From Synechococcus sp. MIT S9220 (GTDB lineage Bacteria > Cyanobacteriota > Cyanobacteriia > PCC-6307 > Cyanobiaceae), in assembly GCF_014304815.1 (NCBI RefSeq), contig NZ_CP047958.1:2294001-2358000 (forward strand): DNA of 64,000 nucleotides. The letters are read 5' to 3'. The position numbers and the translations under genes are program-made. Below, piece after piece: positions 47,920 through 57,508 of this stretch (within the stretch, counting starts at the first letter, position 1; each line of letters begins with the position of its first letter). The notes under the pieces are model-generated. The model searched no databases and had not been told where the DNA came from. It saw only the letters and a program-made list of their open reading frames with translations.

Positions 47920-48717
47920 TCAGGCCCCCATGGCGCTGTAGCGCCGAACACCGGCTCGCCAAAGCAACAACACCAGCGGCAGAAGCAAGCCCACCCATGC
48001 CAACTGTGCAGCGAAACCTGCTGCCAGATCCACCGAATCACCCGACAAAACCCGAGCTGGAAAATCGATCAGATAGGGGAAAGGTGTCCAGCGCACCCAG
48101 GCCTGCACAGCAGGTGGGAAGGCCGTTAAGGGAGCCAGCAGTCCGGAGAGGAACAGAAAAGGCAGAAACAGCAACCGCTCCAGCGCCGTGGCTTTCTCAC
48201 TCCAGAAACACAACGATGCAATCAGGCTCTGAAGCAAAAAAGCGATCGCAAAGGCCATCCAGGTGGCGATCCAAGCCAGCAGAAATCCACCCAGCGATGG
48301 AATCCAGAAGGCTTGCGGCTGAATCAGAAAAAACACACCGGCGATGCCGGCAGCGAAGGGCAGCCGGGTGAGCTGCTCACCCAGGTGCGAGGCCACATAG
48401 CGCCAGAGGGGATGCAACGGTTGAAGCAAATAGGGCGAGAGCCTGCCCAGCAGCGCATCTTCCTCGAAGGCATAAACCATCCAAACCACCGAAAACTGAC
48501 GCACCAGAAAGGCGCTGAGGAAATAACGGTCCAGAGCCACTCCGTCTAAACCCAGTTGAGACCGGGCGTCACTGCCGCTCCAGAGGCTGAGCATGATGAA
48601 CGGCAGCACTCCAGACAAAGCCCAGAGTGCGATCTCAGCGCGGTACTCGAGCATGTGCGCGTACTGACTACCCAACAGAGCGCGCACGATTCGACGATTG
48701 AGCCCGAAGAGACGCAT
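47920..48717 (-). CDS. ABC-2 exporter permease (DUF990-like), first subunit
   Basis: The 265-residue membrane protein has about six hydrophobic segments and the hallmarks of the DUF990-type permease: MLEYRAEIALWALSGVLPFI, then GRLSPYLLQPLHPLWRYVAS. It pairs with the 47130 permease and the ATPase at 48717; all three overlap or abut, so this is one operon transcribed ATPase, permease, permease. Such exporters are common in cyanobacteria but their substrates are not established. Confidence 0.88.
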   Translation of the reverse strand: MRLFGLNRRIVRALLGSQYAHMLEYRAEIALWALSGVLPFIMLSLWSGSDARSQLGLDGVALDRYFLSAFLVRQFSVVWMVYAFEEDALLGRLSPYLLQPLHPLWRYVASHLGEQLTRLPFAAGIAGVFFLIQPQAFWIPSLGGFLLAWIATWMAFAIAFLLQSLIASLCFWSEKATALERLLFLPFLFLSGLLAPLTAFPPAVQAWVRWTPFPYLIDFPARVLSGDSVDLAAGFAAQLAWVGLLLPLVLLLWRAGVRRYSAMGA

Positions 48718-49691
48718 CAGAGGCTTCCCTGGCGAAACAACTCGCCGATCAACTGATCAATCGGAGGGTCATTCACCTCCAGATCACGCACCTCAAAACG
48801 TTCCAGGATCTGTGCCAGAACCCTTGTGAGTGATGCCGGGTCCACCCGCAGGTTGACCTCGCAGTTCTCAAGGCTGTCGAGATGACCCAATCCAGAAAAG
48901 GCTTCGGCAGGAGCGGGCTCTTCCAATTCAAGCCTCACATGGCGCTCTGGAGCGAGACGACTGGTGAGGCGATCCAGGGGACCGTCATGGAACAACTGAC
49001 CCTGGTGAATCAGCAACACACGGGGACAAAGAGCCGTGATGTCAGCCATGTAGTGACTGGTCAATAAAACAGTGGCACCGGTGCGGCGGTTGTACTCGGC
49101 CAGAAACTGGCGCACCCGCAACTGGGCGTTCACATCCAACCCCAGGGTCGGCTCGTCCAGAAACAACAGCTCCGGTTCATGCAGCAAGGCAGCGAGCAGC
49201 TCAGCCTTCATGCGCTGACCCAACGACAACTTGCGCACCGGACGAGTGAGTTCTTCGCCCAGCTCAAGCAGGTCTGACAGCTCGGCAATCCGTCTGCTGG
49301 CAACACGATCCGGAATGCCGTAGACCGCCGCGTTGACGCGTAACGAATCCATCGGCGGCAAATCCCAAATGAGCTGTTGCTTCTGGCCCATCACCAACGT
49401 GATACGCCGCAGAAAATCGGGGTGCCGTCGCTGGGGGTGATGACCAGCCACCAGCACCTGTCCAGAACTGGGATAGATCAAGCCACACAGCATTTTGAGC
49501 GTGGTCGTCTTGCCGGCGCCGTTGGCTCCGAGAAAACCGACCATCTCTCCGGGAGCGATCGCGAACGACACATCCCGAACCGCCGACACATCTCGCTGGC
49601 GCCGACGCAGAAAATGGCGAAGAGTACCGGCCAGGCCAGGCTGCTTGTCAGCGACGCGATACGTCTTGCTCAGCCTTTCGACCTTGATCAA
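48717..49691 (-). CDS. ABC exporter ATP-binding protein
   Basis: The 324-residue ATPase drives the two ABC-2 permeases downstream. Walker A is GANGAGKTTTLKML at about residues 55-68, the Q-loop region is LVMGQKQQLIWDL, the signature is KLSLGQRMKAELL and Walker B is LLFLDEPTLGLD with the H-loop in VLLTSHYMAD. The ~90-residue C-terminal extension (ARLAPERHVRLELEEPAPAE) is typical of exporters of this type. It ends with a 1-bp overlap into the permease gene. Confidence 0.95.
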   Translation of the reverse strand: MIKVERLSKTYRVADKQPGLAGTLRHFLRRRQRDVSAVRDVSFAIAPGEMVGFLGANGAGKTTTLKMLCGLIYPSSGQVLVAGHHPQRRHPDFLRRITLVMGQKQQLIWDLPPMDSLRVNAAVYGIPDRVASRRIAELSDLLELGEELTRPVRKLSLGQRMKAELLAALLHEPELLFLDEPTLGLDVNAQLRVRQFLAEYNRRTGATVLLTSHYMADITALCPRVLLIHQGQLFHDGPLDRLTSRLAPERHVRLELEEPAPAEAFSGLGHLDSLENCEVNLRVDPASLTRVLAQILERFEVRDLEVNDPPIDQLIGELFRQGSL

Positions 49692-49755
49692 AGGAGAGTC
49701 CAGCGGTCACAACCAGAGCTGGGTGAAGGCTAGGGATCTGAGCAGCGCAAGCGAC

Positions 49756-52500
49756 TCAGCTGAGATCCTCCAGACGCCTGCGGGCCAGATCAGCCTGTGA
49801 CTCAGCCTCAGCCAAGTTGGCCTTGCATTCCGCCACCACCGCAGCCGGTGCCTTGTCAGCGAAATTGGGATTAGCCAGTCGACCGGAGAGACCCTTGATC
49901 TCCTTCTCAGCCTTGGCGATGTCCTTCTCCAGACGAGCCTTCAAGGCATCGAGATCCACCAAGCCTTCAATCGGAAGCAGCACCTGAAGCTCACCGCTGA
50001 CACCAGCCAAAGCCTTGGTCACCGGTGCTGCATCCGCCTCAGACGGCGTCATCACCTGAACCGTTTCAGCTCTGGTGAGCGCCGTGATGTCGGCCATCCC
50101 CTGCTGCAGCACCTCAACAAGATCGCCGCGGCCACTCACGAAACGCACCGGAACGGTCTGGGAAGGCTTGAGGCCAGCAACCGCGCGCAGATTGCGCACC
50201 ACGCGGATGGCGGCGATCAACTCGGCAAATGAGGCCTCGAGATCATCATCCAGCGCTGCCTGATTGACGTCCGGCCAGGCCTGAAGTGCCAACAACGTGG
50301 TCTCAGGCTCTGCGGTAACGCTGTGCCATAACTCCTCGGTGAGATGCGGCATCAGCGGATTCAGCATCAGGTGCATCTGACTGATCACCTTGGCCAGCAC
50401 CTGCCGGGCAGTGCGCTGGTCAGCGAGTACCTCAGCGCTGGCGTTGTCCCCTGGATTCAGCCTGCGCTTGCTCAGCTCCAGATACCAGTCGCAAACGTCG
50501 TTCCAAGCAAACTCATACAGCCCCTTGGCCGCTTCCCCCAGGCCGTAACGGCTGTAGCGGTCTGCGGTTTCGCGATTCACCCGGGCCAGGCGCGACAGGA
50601 TCCAACGATCCGCCAACTGCAGAGCAGCAGGATCAGCATCTCCCAATTGAGCCGGAGTCGCACCATCGAGATTCATCAACGCGAAACGGGTGGCGTTCCA
50701 AAGCTTGTTGGCGAAATTGCGTGAGGCTTCAACAGTGGCCGAGGTGTCTGTTTTGCGGTCGTAATCCAGGCGGATGTCCTGACCGGCACCAGCCACTTCC
50801 CTCACCAACGCGAAACGCAGAGCATCAGTGCCGTAACGCTCAATCAACAGCAGCGGATCGATGCCGTTGCCGGCGCTCTTGCTCATCTTGCGGTTCTGCT
50901 CGTCCCTCACCAGGCCGTGGATATAGACGTCCTTGAACGGCATCTCGCCCGTGAAGGCACCAGCCATCATCGTCATCCGGGCCACCCAGAAGAAGATGAT
51001 GTCGAAGCCTGTCACCAGGGTGCTGGTGGGGTACCAGCGCTGCAGATCGGCACTGTTGGCGTTAGGCCAACCCAACGTGGAAAAGGGCCAGAGGCCGCTG
51101 GAGAACCAGGTGTCGAGAACATCCTCGTCCTGCTCAATCACGGCGGCTGAACCGAACGTTTCCTTGGCCTTCTCCAGAGCTTCCGCTTCGTTGCGTGCCA
51201 CCACATAAGGCGTGGTGTCGGTGTACTTGCCACCGGTCTCACTGATCACGAACCAGGCCGGAATGCGATGTCCCCACCACAACTGACGGCTGATGCACCA
51301 GTCACGGATGTCGGTGAGCCAGTCGCGATAGACCTTTTCCCAGCGCTCGGGAATGAAGCGTGGATCCTGCTTCTCAAGCGCTTCACGACAACGGGCTGCC
51401 AACGGCTCGGTCTTAACGAACCACTGCGTGGACAAGAGAGGCTCCACAGGGACCTTGCCACGATCGGAGTGGGGAACACTGTGGCGATAGTCCTCCACCT
51501 TCACCAGCAGACCAAGGTCTTCGAGACCAGCCACCACCGCTTTGCGCGCCTCAAAGCGATCCAGCCCCTCAAACTCACCGGCCTCTTTGTTCATGGTGCC
51601 GTTCTTGCGCATCACCGTGATCTGGGGCAGACCGTGGCGCTGGCCGATGGCGAAATCATTGGGGTCATGGGCAGGCGTCACCTTGACGCAACCAGTACCG
51701 AACTCCTTCTCCACGTGGTCGTCAGCCACGATCGGAATCTCACGACCCACAAAGGGGAGCGTGAGGGTCTGACCCACGAGATGGGCGTAGCGCTCGTCGC
51801 TGGGATTCACCGCCACCGCCGTGTCGCCAAGCATCGTTTCGGGCCGGGTAGTGGCCACTTCCAGATGGCCCTCGCCACTGCTGAGCGGATAACGGAAATG
51901 CCAGAGATGACCATCCACCTCCTTCATTTCCACCTCCAGATCACTCACCGCCGAACCGGAGGCAGGGCACCAATTCACCAGATACTCGCCCCGATAGATC
52001 AGACCCTGCTCATGCAGACGCACAAAGGCTTCTTTGACGGCTTCGCTGAGACCTTCATCCAGGGTGAAACGCTGCCGACCCCAATCCACCGAATAGCCGA
52101 GCCTGCGCAGCTGATCGACGATGCGGCCACCGCTTTCGGCCTTCCACTTCCAGGCCCGCTCCAGAAAGGCATCACGGCCGAGACCATGACGAGTCTTGCC
52201 CTCCTCCTTGAGCTGCTTCTCCAGAATCGTCTGCACCGCGATCGAAGCATGATCCGTGCCGGGGAGACAGAGCACGTTTTTTCCCGCCAAGCGCTGGTAG
52301 CGCACGATCGTGTCGATCAAGGCCGTGTTGAAGGCGTGGCCCATGTGCAGGCTGCCGGTGACGTTCGGAGGGGGGATCACCACCGAAAACGGATCCCCAG
52401 GCGCCTTGGGGTCGGGATGAAAAGCACCTTGCTCCTCCCAGGCCTGCTGCCAGCGGGCCTCGGTGCCCACCGGGTCATAGGTCTTGGCCAGCTCGGACAC
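49756..52500 (-). CDS. valS: Valine--tRNA ligase
   Basis: This class I synthetase charges tRNA-Val. The 914-residue protein has the HIGH-type motif HMGH in [20 protein letters not shown], the editing domain, the KMSKS loop ([20 protein letters not shown]) and the C-terminal coiled coil ([20 protein letters not shown]). ATG 52500 begins [20 protein letters not shown], the standard N-terminus. A 426-codon open frame on the opposite strand (51268-52548) is a mirror effect and was rejected. Confidence 0.98.
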   Translation of the reverse strand: MSELAKTYDPVGTEARWQQAWEEQGAFHPDPKAPGDPFSVVIPPPNVTGSLHMGHAFNTALIDTIVRYQRLAGKNVLCLPGTDHASIAVQTILEKQLKEEGKTRHGLGRDAFLERAWKWKAESGGRIVDQLRRLGYSVDWGRQRFTLDEGLSEAVKEAFVRLHEQGLIYRGEYLVNWCPASGSAVSDLEVEMKEVDGHLWHFRYPLSSGEGHLEVATTRPETMLGDTAVAVNPSDERYAHLVGQTLTLPFVGREIPIVADDHVEKEFGTGCVKVTPAHDPNDFAIGQRHGLPQITVMRKNGTMNKEAGEFEGLDRFEARKAVVAGLEDLGLLVKVEDYRHSVPHSDRGKVPVEPLLSTQWFVKTEPLAARCREALEKQDPRFIPERWEKVYRDWLTDIRDWCISRQLWWGHRIPAWFVISETGGKYTDTTPYVVARNEAEALEKAKETFGSAAVIEQDEDVLDTWFSSGLWPFSTLGWPNANSADLQRWYPTSTLVTGFDIIFFWVARMTMMAGAFTGEMPFKDVYIHGLVRDEQNRKMSKSAGNGIDPLLLIERYGTDALRFALVREVAGAGQDIRLDYDRKTDTSATVEASRNFANKLWNATRFALMNLDGATPAQLGDADPAALQLADRWILSRLARVNRETADRYSRYGLGEAAKGLYEFAWNDVCDWYLELSKRRLNPGDNASAEVLADQRTARQVLAKVISQMHLMLNPLMPHLTEELWHSVTAEPETTLLALQAWPDVNQAALDDDLEASFAELIAAIRVVRNLRAVAGLKPSQTVPVRFVSGRGDLVEVLQQGMADITALTRAETVQVMTPSEADAAPVTKALAGVSGELQVLLPIEGLVDLDALKARLEKDIAKAEKEIKGLSGRLANPNFADKAPAAVVAECKANLAEAESQADLARRRLEDLS

Positions 52501-52672
52501 AGGACGCGCTCAACAACAGCGATCCATGCTCGCAAAACAGCTGTCTGAACAAACCAAGTCCGCAATATCAACAAGCTGGGCAATCGGGCGAGCTGGATGG
52601 CCCTTGAGAGAGCAGTAGCGAGACAGCCACGAATTTGAAGATCAGAATGGCTCGGTCAATCACTTCTCCACC

Positions 52673-53908
52673 GTGCGTGCTCGGCTTGCAGCCAGCGTCT
52701 TGCTCTCCACCCTGCTGCTCAGCGTCAGCGGTTGCAGTCGCCTCGGCAATGAGCTGCCGGTGATGCTTTACCTGGCCATGGTGATCGACCAGGACAGCAC
52801 GATCGACACCACCACACAGACCGACTTCCGCCAACGCATTGAGCTGATCATCAGCGATTTCCGCAAGATCAAGCCCAACGTGGAAGTGCAGGTCGCGCTT
52901 TACAAGCGCGCCAATCTCAACCAGGAACTGCAGCGCCGCAATGCCTCAGATCTAGGCCCTGACCTGGTGGTCACGGATGCCCCTCAGGCCAATCAATTGC
53001 TGAGTGACGGGCTGACGGACGAGCTTCCTTTGCAGGACTTCAAACGCCAACAAACTGAGACAACGTTGTGGGAGCGGGTGAAGCTCAACGACGGCCGAAT
53101 CACGGCCCAGCCGATCGTGATCTATCCGCAGATCGCCTGCTTCAACAGCGAGACCGTTCAGAGCCCTCCCACCACATTGCAGGAGCTTCTCCAACAGGGC
53201 GCATCCGGGACCCGCATTGGATTGGCGGTGAGCTTCTCGGAAGTGCTGTGGACCGCTGGGAGTCTGGGAGCCATGCAAAGCCTGTCGCGCGCCAACGATG
53301 ACCAGAACCTGAGTGCACAAGACACCGAGTCGCTGGTGGCATGGCTGACCTGGTTGCAACGAGCCAGTGCTCAGCAAAACATCTCCTTTTTCCAGGACCA
53401 GGGGCAACTGGAAAACCTGCTCAACGAGGGTGAGCTCGACTGGGTGAGCTGCAACTCCAACAGCCTGCTGCGACTCAGAGATCTGATGGGCGACAACCTC
53501 GGGGTTTCGCCACTTCCCCGAGGCCCTGCCGGCACCGCAAGCCCCATGAATGCCGTGAGGGTGCTGGCACTCGGAGCGAACTCAAGTCCACGCCAACGTG
53601 AAGTAGCCGTGAGCCTGGCCCAGTTCCTCACCAACCCGATGGTGCAGAGGAATCTGTCGCTGCGCTCCCTTGCTTTCCTGCCAGTGAACCCTGCCGTGTC
53701 TGTGCCGGTGCGGAGTTCCCAAACGCTGGCCACGTTGGTGCAGTCTCGAGAAGATTCGATGCTGCATGAATCAGCCCTGGCACGGCTGGCTCACCATCGC
53801 AACCTCGCTCGCGATGGGTCACAAGTGCTGGTTCCACTGGTGTTTGGAACCTCAAACCCGCGGTCCAGCCTGGATTCCCTGCTCAAAGCCCTGGGGAGTG
53901 GATCATGA
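52673..53908 (+). CDS. Lipoprotein solute-binding protein (SBP family 1-like), channel-linked copy B
   Basis: The 411-residue lipoprotein (C21 in SVSGC) is a paralogue of the 43315 protein. It shares SDLGPDLVVTDAPQANQLLS, ITAQPIVIYPQIACFNSETV and LGANSSPRQREVAVSLAQFL ahead of PVNPA. It lacks the C-terminal extension of copy A. Again no importer permease or ATPase is adjacent, and the stop overlaps an MscS gene by 4 nt (ATGA at 53905). GTG 52673 gives a good signal peptide. The 172-bp divergent region with valS has no other gene. Ligand unknown. Confidence 0.82.
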   Translation: MRARLAASVLLSTLLLSVSGCSRLGNELPVMLYLAMVIDQDSTIDTTTQTDFRQRIELIISDFRKIKPNVEVQVALYKRANLNQELQRRNASDLGPDLVVTDAPQANQLLSDGLTDELPLQDFKRQQTETTLWERVKLNDGRITAQPIVIYPQIACFNSETVQSPPTTLQELLQQGASGTRIGLAVSFSEVLWTAGSLGAMQSLSRANDDQNLSAQDTESLVAWLTWLQRASAQQNISFFQDQGQLENLLNEGELDWVSCNSNSLLRLRDLMGDNLGVSPLPRGPAGTASPMNAVRVLALGANSSPRQREVAVSLAQFLTNPMVQRNLSLRSLAFLPVNPAVSVPVRSSQTLATLVQSREDSMLHESALARLAHHRNLARDGSQVLVPLVFGTSNPRSSLDSLLKALGSGS

Positions 53909-55179
53909 ACCAACTGTTCTGGGAAATCGTCGGCTGGCTGGGTTATCTGCAGCGAACCGCTGTGGTTGCCCAAGTGCTGCTGATCCTTGGACTGACTGTG
54001 GGATGGCACCTGAGCAACCCGCAACGGCGGTTTGAAAGCCTCCATCCGGCACTGAGATTGCTGGTGGCGCCGATCGCCATGTTGTTCATCGCCTGGCTGA
54101 TCGAGCTTCCAGGCGGAAAGACTGGGCTGGTGAGCTACGCCGGCCTCTGCTGGCTGGGCTGGAATCTGCTCAACCTCTTGAACCAACTGCTGCAGCTGCT
54201 ACTGCCTACCTCCAGCGTTCATCAACTGGAAAGTCGTCTGCTCAGACCGCTGTTTCTGCTTCTGGTGGGCTTGAACCTGATCAGCAAGTTCGACAATCCC
54301 GCTGATCTGGGCGTGATCAAGCTGGGCAGCCTCTTCGGTGAGATCCTCACCGTGAACAACCTGGTCGTCGCCCTGCTGGTGACCTATCTACTGCTGGTGG
54401 GCACCAAACTTCCAGCCGCTGGCCTGGCCTGGATGCTGCAGAAACTGCTCAGCTGCAGCGACAGCAGCCGCAAGGCTCTTGAGCTGATCGTCCGCTATTT
54501 GGTCGTTGGCATTGGCATCACGGCTGTGGGGTTTCACATCGGGCTGAACTCCACGGCTCTGGTCGCCATCGCCGGTGGACTGTCCGTGGGCCTTGGCTTC
54601 GGCATCAAGGAGGTCTTCTCCAACTTCATCAGCGGCATCTGGCTGCTGTTTGAAGGGTCAGTGCGTCCAGGCGAAATTTTGATGGTGGATGGAGATCCTT
54701 GCGAAGTGCGCAAGCTGGGCCTGCGCGCCACCTTGCTCTGGCGAGATCGAGACAACGCGGAACTGCTGATTCCCAACCAGATGTTTTTCACCGCGCAAGC
54801 CACTAGTTACACCGCTACCGACCGGATGCGGCGCAGTGAGATCCGTGTTGGTGCCGCCTATCACCATGACCCCCAGCTGGTGCTGAAGCTCTTGGAGCAG
54901 ACAGCTCTGAGCGTGCCAAGAGTGCTGAATCATCCAGCGCCGAGGGCGCTGCAGGTGCACTACGGCGACTCCGCCATCGAATATTCACTGCGCTATTGGA
55001 TCTCCGACCCCATGAACAACATCGGCATTGTGAGTGAGGTGAATCAGGCGATTTGGACAGCGTTCAAACGGGACGGGATTGAAATTCCTTTCCCACAGCA
55101 GGTCAACACCGTGCGTGAGATCCCAGCGTTCAGGAACGAGCCAAACGCTGGTGATAACCCTCCTGTGTCCCTGCGTTGA
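53905..55179 (+). CDS. MscS-family mechanosensitive channel, SBP-linked copy B
   Basis: The 424-residue channel is the close paralogue of the 44595 protein: LVAIAGGLSVGLGFGIKEVF, LLFEGSVRPGEILMVDGDPC and NAELLIPNQMFFTAQATSYT match nearly residue for residue. Seven or so hydrophobic segments precede the MscS beta domain. It is probably opened by membrane tension and lets small solutes out. The ATGA overlap with the lipoprotein gene repeats the arrangement at 44595. Its last 50 bp overlap a convergent oxygenase gene. Confidence 0.9.
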   Translation: MNQLFWEIVGWLGYLQRTAVVAQVLLILGLTVGWHLSNPQRRFESLHPALRLLVAPIAMLFIAWLIELPGGKTGLVSYAGLCWLGWNLLNLLNQLLQLLLPTSSVHQLESRLLRPLFLLLVGLNLISKFDNPADLGVIKLGSLFGEILTVNNLVVALLVTYLLLVGTKLPAAGLAWMLQKLLSCSDSSRKALELIVRYLVVGIGITAVGFHIGLNSTALVAIAGGLSVGLGFGIKEVFSNFISGIWLLFEGSVRPGEILMVDGDPCEVRKLGLRATLLWRDRDNAELLIPNQMFFTAQATSYTATDRMRRSEIRVGAAYHHDPQLVLKLLEQTALSVPRVLNHPAPRALQVHYGDSAIEYSLRYWISDPMNNIGIVSEVNQAIWTAFKRDGIEIPFPQQVNTVREIPAFRNEPNAGDNPPVSLR

Positions 55180-55774
55180 TCCAACCTGTGGCAATGGTTT
55201 TGCTGTGCTTCTGCGTCACCCTGCCGCGGTGAATGTGACTGGGGCCAGCAGGAAAAATCACCAGTTTTCCGCGCACCGCCTCCTCGTGATGCTGCTGCCA
55301 GTGAAACTCCGTACCGGCCTCAGCCACGGTGTCGCAGTAGAGGATCCAAGCCAGAACGCGATGAACAGGTTCCGTCGCCTCATCGCTGATGGTCCAGTCG
55401 CAGTGCCACTGACGAAATCCCTCACCGGGCGCATAGCGCTGCAGATTGAAAATCGGCAACACGAACAGAGCCTGGTCAGGGCAGACTTCACGGAACAGGG
55501 GGCGTTCCTGCAAATAGCGATCCAACCCCGCACGAACGCCCCGGACAATCACCTCTGAGAGGGCACAGGACTCCGGATCCTCACGATCGATGGCCACCAG
55601 GCTGATATCGGTGCTCAGCTTCGACGGCTCCTGATCTCCGGCAGGACCGAAGGCGATACCCGGTCGGTGCAAGTCAGTGCGTCGATCAAAAAATGCCATC
55701 ACCGCATCCGCGACGGCTTCATAGCCGGCATTGCCGTAGCGACCGATCAGGCTGGTGCCGTTGTTCTCAGACAT
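55130..55774 (-). CDS. 2OG-Fe(II) oxygenase family protein
   Basis: The 214-residue protein has the 2-oxoglutarate/iron oxygenase facial triad: H-x-D in RQWHCDWT, a distal His in GPSHIHRGR, and a basic residue (TQKHSKTIATGW) that would bind 2-oxoglutarate. Between them lies LAWILYCDTVAEAGTEFHWQ, the typical core strand. It resembles proline hydroxylase-like members; the substrate cannot be read. I start at ATG 55774 (MSENNG) rather than 55819, because the upstream gene ends at 55774. The 3' end overlaps the MscS gene by 50 bp. Confidence 0.85.
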   Translation of the reverse strand: MSENNGTSLIGRYGNAGYEAVADAVMAFFDRRTDLHRPGIAFGPAGDQEPSKLSTDISLVAIDREDPESCALSEVIVRGVRAGLDRYLQERPLFREVCPDQALFVLPIFNLQRYAPGEGFRQWHCDWTISDEATEPVHRVLAWILYCDTVAEAGTEFHWQQHHEEAVRGKLVIFPAGPSHIHRGRVTQKHSKTIATGWINAGTQEGYHQRLARS

Positions 55775-56223
55775 CAGCCCTTCCAGGGAATCGCCACCAC
55801 GGCCTCCAGCTGTTGCCAACGACTGCGTTCCGCAACAACCCGGTCGGTCAGTCCCACCCTGTCCAGAGCTACTGAGAGTCGATCAGGCCTGAGCACAACA
55901 GGGTCCTGGGGAGCCTGCGACAACAGCAAAACCTGCTGTTCAGCCGGATCAGCCAGCACCTGCAGTTCCAGATCCGCCAGCTCTCGCTCAAAGAAAGTTC
56001 GACGCAACCGCGAGGTAATGCGTTCACCAAGGGCAGCGGCGAAGTGCTCCAGGGCATCACGTTCTCCAGACAAACCGCAATTGAGCGAAAGCCAGATCAT
56101 CAACTTGGCCCAGCTATCAACGGTCCAGAGCGGCTGAAAGCTCTCGCGGTGCTGGCGAATCAGTTCCAGCAGAGCGAAGTCCACAAGCGTGCCCTGCAAC
56201 TGTTCGGGATCCGGACGGCTCAT
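55774..56223 (-). CDS. Hypothetical protein
   Basis: The 149-residue soluble protein is Leu/Arg-rich and helical (GTLVDFALLELIRQHRESFQ, LGERITSRLRRTFFERELAD), ending in a short beta region (EQQVLLLSQAPQDPVVL). No family was recognised. Its stop shares a base with the ATG of the oxygenase gene, so they are coupled. ATG 56223 (MSRPDPEQLQG) fits better than the frame's first ATG at 56235. Confidence 0.65.
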   Translation of the reverse strand: MSRPDPEQLQGTLVDFALLELIRQHRESFQPLWTVDSWAKLMIWLSLNCGLSGERDALEHFAAALGERITSRLRRTFFERELADLELQVLADPAEQQVLLLSQAPQDPVVLRPDRLSVALDRVGLTDRVVAERSRWQQLEAVVAIPWKG

Positions 56224-56291
56224 GCTGATCCTCACTTGAAGACATCCTCTCCCCCGGGGGTCAGACTGGTGTTGCGCGTCTACGCCTGACC

Positions 56292-56549
56292 ATGACCCTG
56301 GATCTCAATGATCCCGAACTCGAGTTCTCGGATCTGGTTTATGCCTATCAGAGCTGGGTGATGGCCATCATCAACGACGAAAAACTGGATTCCGAAGACG
56401 TCCTGCTCACCGACGAGATCGCTGAAGACGCTCTCAATGCCATGCGCTTCCTGCCTGGCGAGGTGACCAGCGCGATCGAAACTTCGCTGGCGCGCGTCTA
56501 TGACGTGGATGCCGACGAGCTTGCTGACTTGCTCTTCCCCGAAGACTGA
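56292..56549 (+). CDS. Small acidic conserved-type protein
   Basis: The 85-residue protein is strongly acidic and helical: DLNDPELEFSDLVYAYQSWV, then EDVLLTDEIAEDALNAMRFL and a DxxD-rich end (VYDVDADELADLLFPED). There is no membrane segment. No family name was recognised, but composition and independent position suggest a real gene. It is divergent from 56223 with 68 bp between and precedes the SDR by 38 bp. Confidence 0.7.
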   Translation: MTLDLNDPELEFSDLVYAYQSWVMAIINDEKLDSEDVLLTDEIAEDALNAMRFLPGEVTSAIETSLARVYDVDADELADLLFPED

Positions 56550-56587
56550 GCGAACCCGCGAGACTGATCCGGCGCTGACTTCGCCGC

Positions 56588-57508
56588 ATGGGCTGGACCA
56601 TCGACGACATGCCTGACTTGCGAGGACGGATCGCCCTCGTCACAGGTGCCAACAGCGGCCTCGGCCTCGAAACCACGCGGGCCTTGCTCCGGTCGGGAGC
56701 GACTGTGCTGATGGCCTGTCGCAGCCGCCGCAAAGGAGAGGCGGCCCGCGCGGAACTGTTAGAGCTGGGGTCCACAGGCGTGGACCTGCTCGACCTGGAT
56801 CTCGCTGATCTCGACAGTGTCGATGCCTGTTGCCAAGAGGTTCGGTCGCGCTACGAGCGGTTGGATCTTTTGATCAACAACGCGGGATTGATGGCACCTC
56901 CACGGCTGCTGAGTCAGCAGGGGCATGAAATGCAGTTCGCGGTGAATCACCTTGGCCACTTCGCTCTGACGCAGGCCTTACTGCCTCTGATGGAGGGCCG
57001 TGAGCACGCTCGAGTCGTCACCGTCACCTCGGGAGCGCAATATTTCGGAGCGATCGCTTGGGATGACCTGAGCGGTGAAAAGTGCTACGACCGCTGGAAG
57101 GCTTACAGCCAGAGCAAGTTGGCCAATGTGATGTTTGCACTGGAATTCAATCAGCGTCTCGAGCAATCTGGGAGCAGCGTGAGATCGCTGGCAGCCCATC
57201 CAGGCCTGGCGCGGACGAATCTTCAACCGCTCTCGGTGGCATCCAGTGGCGCCTGGCAGGAAGCCCTGGCTTACCGATTGATGGATCCCATGTTCCAGAG
57301 CGCAGCACAGGGGGCACTACCGCAGCTACTGGCGGCAACATCCCCATCAGCAAAAGGTGGAGAGCACTACGGCCCCAGTCAGTTTGGAGGACTGCGAGGT
57401 GCTCCAAAACAGCAGCCCGTGGCTCGCGCCGCTCGCAGCCAAGAACAGAGATCCCGCCTTTGGACCATCAGTGCCGAACTGATCCAGAGCAGAAGCGCAG
57501 CGGCATGA
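56588..57508 (+). CDS. Short-chain dehydrogenase/reductase (POR/retinol-dehydrogenase-like)
   Basis: The 306-residue SDR binds NADP(H) through GxxxGxG (VTGANSGLGLETTRALLRSG) and has the arginine-rich specificity loop MACRSRRKGE that points to NADPH. The NNAG block (DLLINNAGLMAPP) and the active-site YxxxK motif (AYSQSKLANVMFA) are intact. The layout resembles light-dependent protochlorophyllide reductase relatives and retinol dehydrogenases, but the POR-specific cysteines are not evident, so the substrate is open. Its stop overlaps the Fur-family gene (ATGA at 57505). Confidence 0.85.
   Translation: MGWTIDDMPDLRGRIALVTGANSGLGLETTRALLRSGATVLMACRSRRKGEAARAELLELGSTGVDLLDLDLADLDSVDACCQEVRSRYERLDLLINNAGLMAPPRLLSQQGHEMQFAVNHLGHFALTQALLPLMEGREHARVVTVTSGAQYFGAIAWDDLSGEKCYDRWKAYSQSKLANVMFALEFNQRLEQSGSSVRSLAAHPGLARTNLQPLSVASSGAWQEALAYRLMDPMFQSAAQGALPQLLAATSPSAKGGEHYGPSQFGGLRGAPKQQPVARAARSQEQRSRLWTISAELIQSRSAAA

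Noticed and set aside
51268-52548. 426-codon plus-strand open frame opposite valS
   Set aside because: It is a mirror frame of the valS codons with no recognisable domain; valS motifs are all intact on the minus strand.
57082-57504. Upstream extension of the Fur-family frame into the SDR gene
   Set aside because: It is out of frame with a motif-bearing SDR; the Fur protein starts at about 57505.
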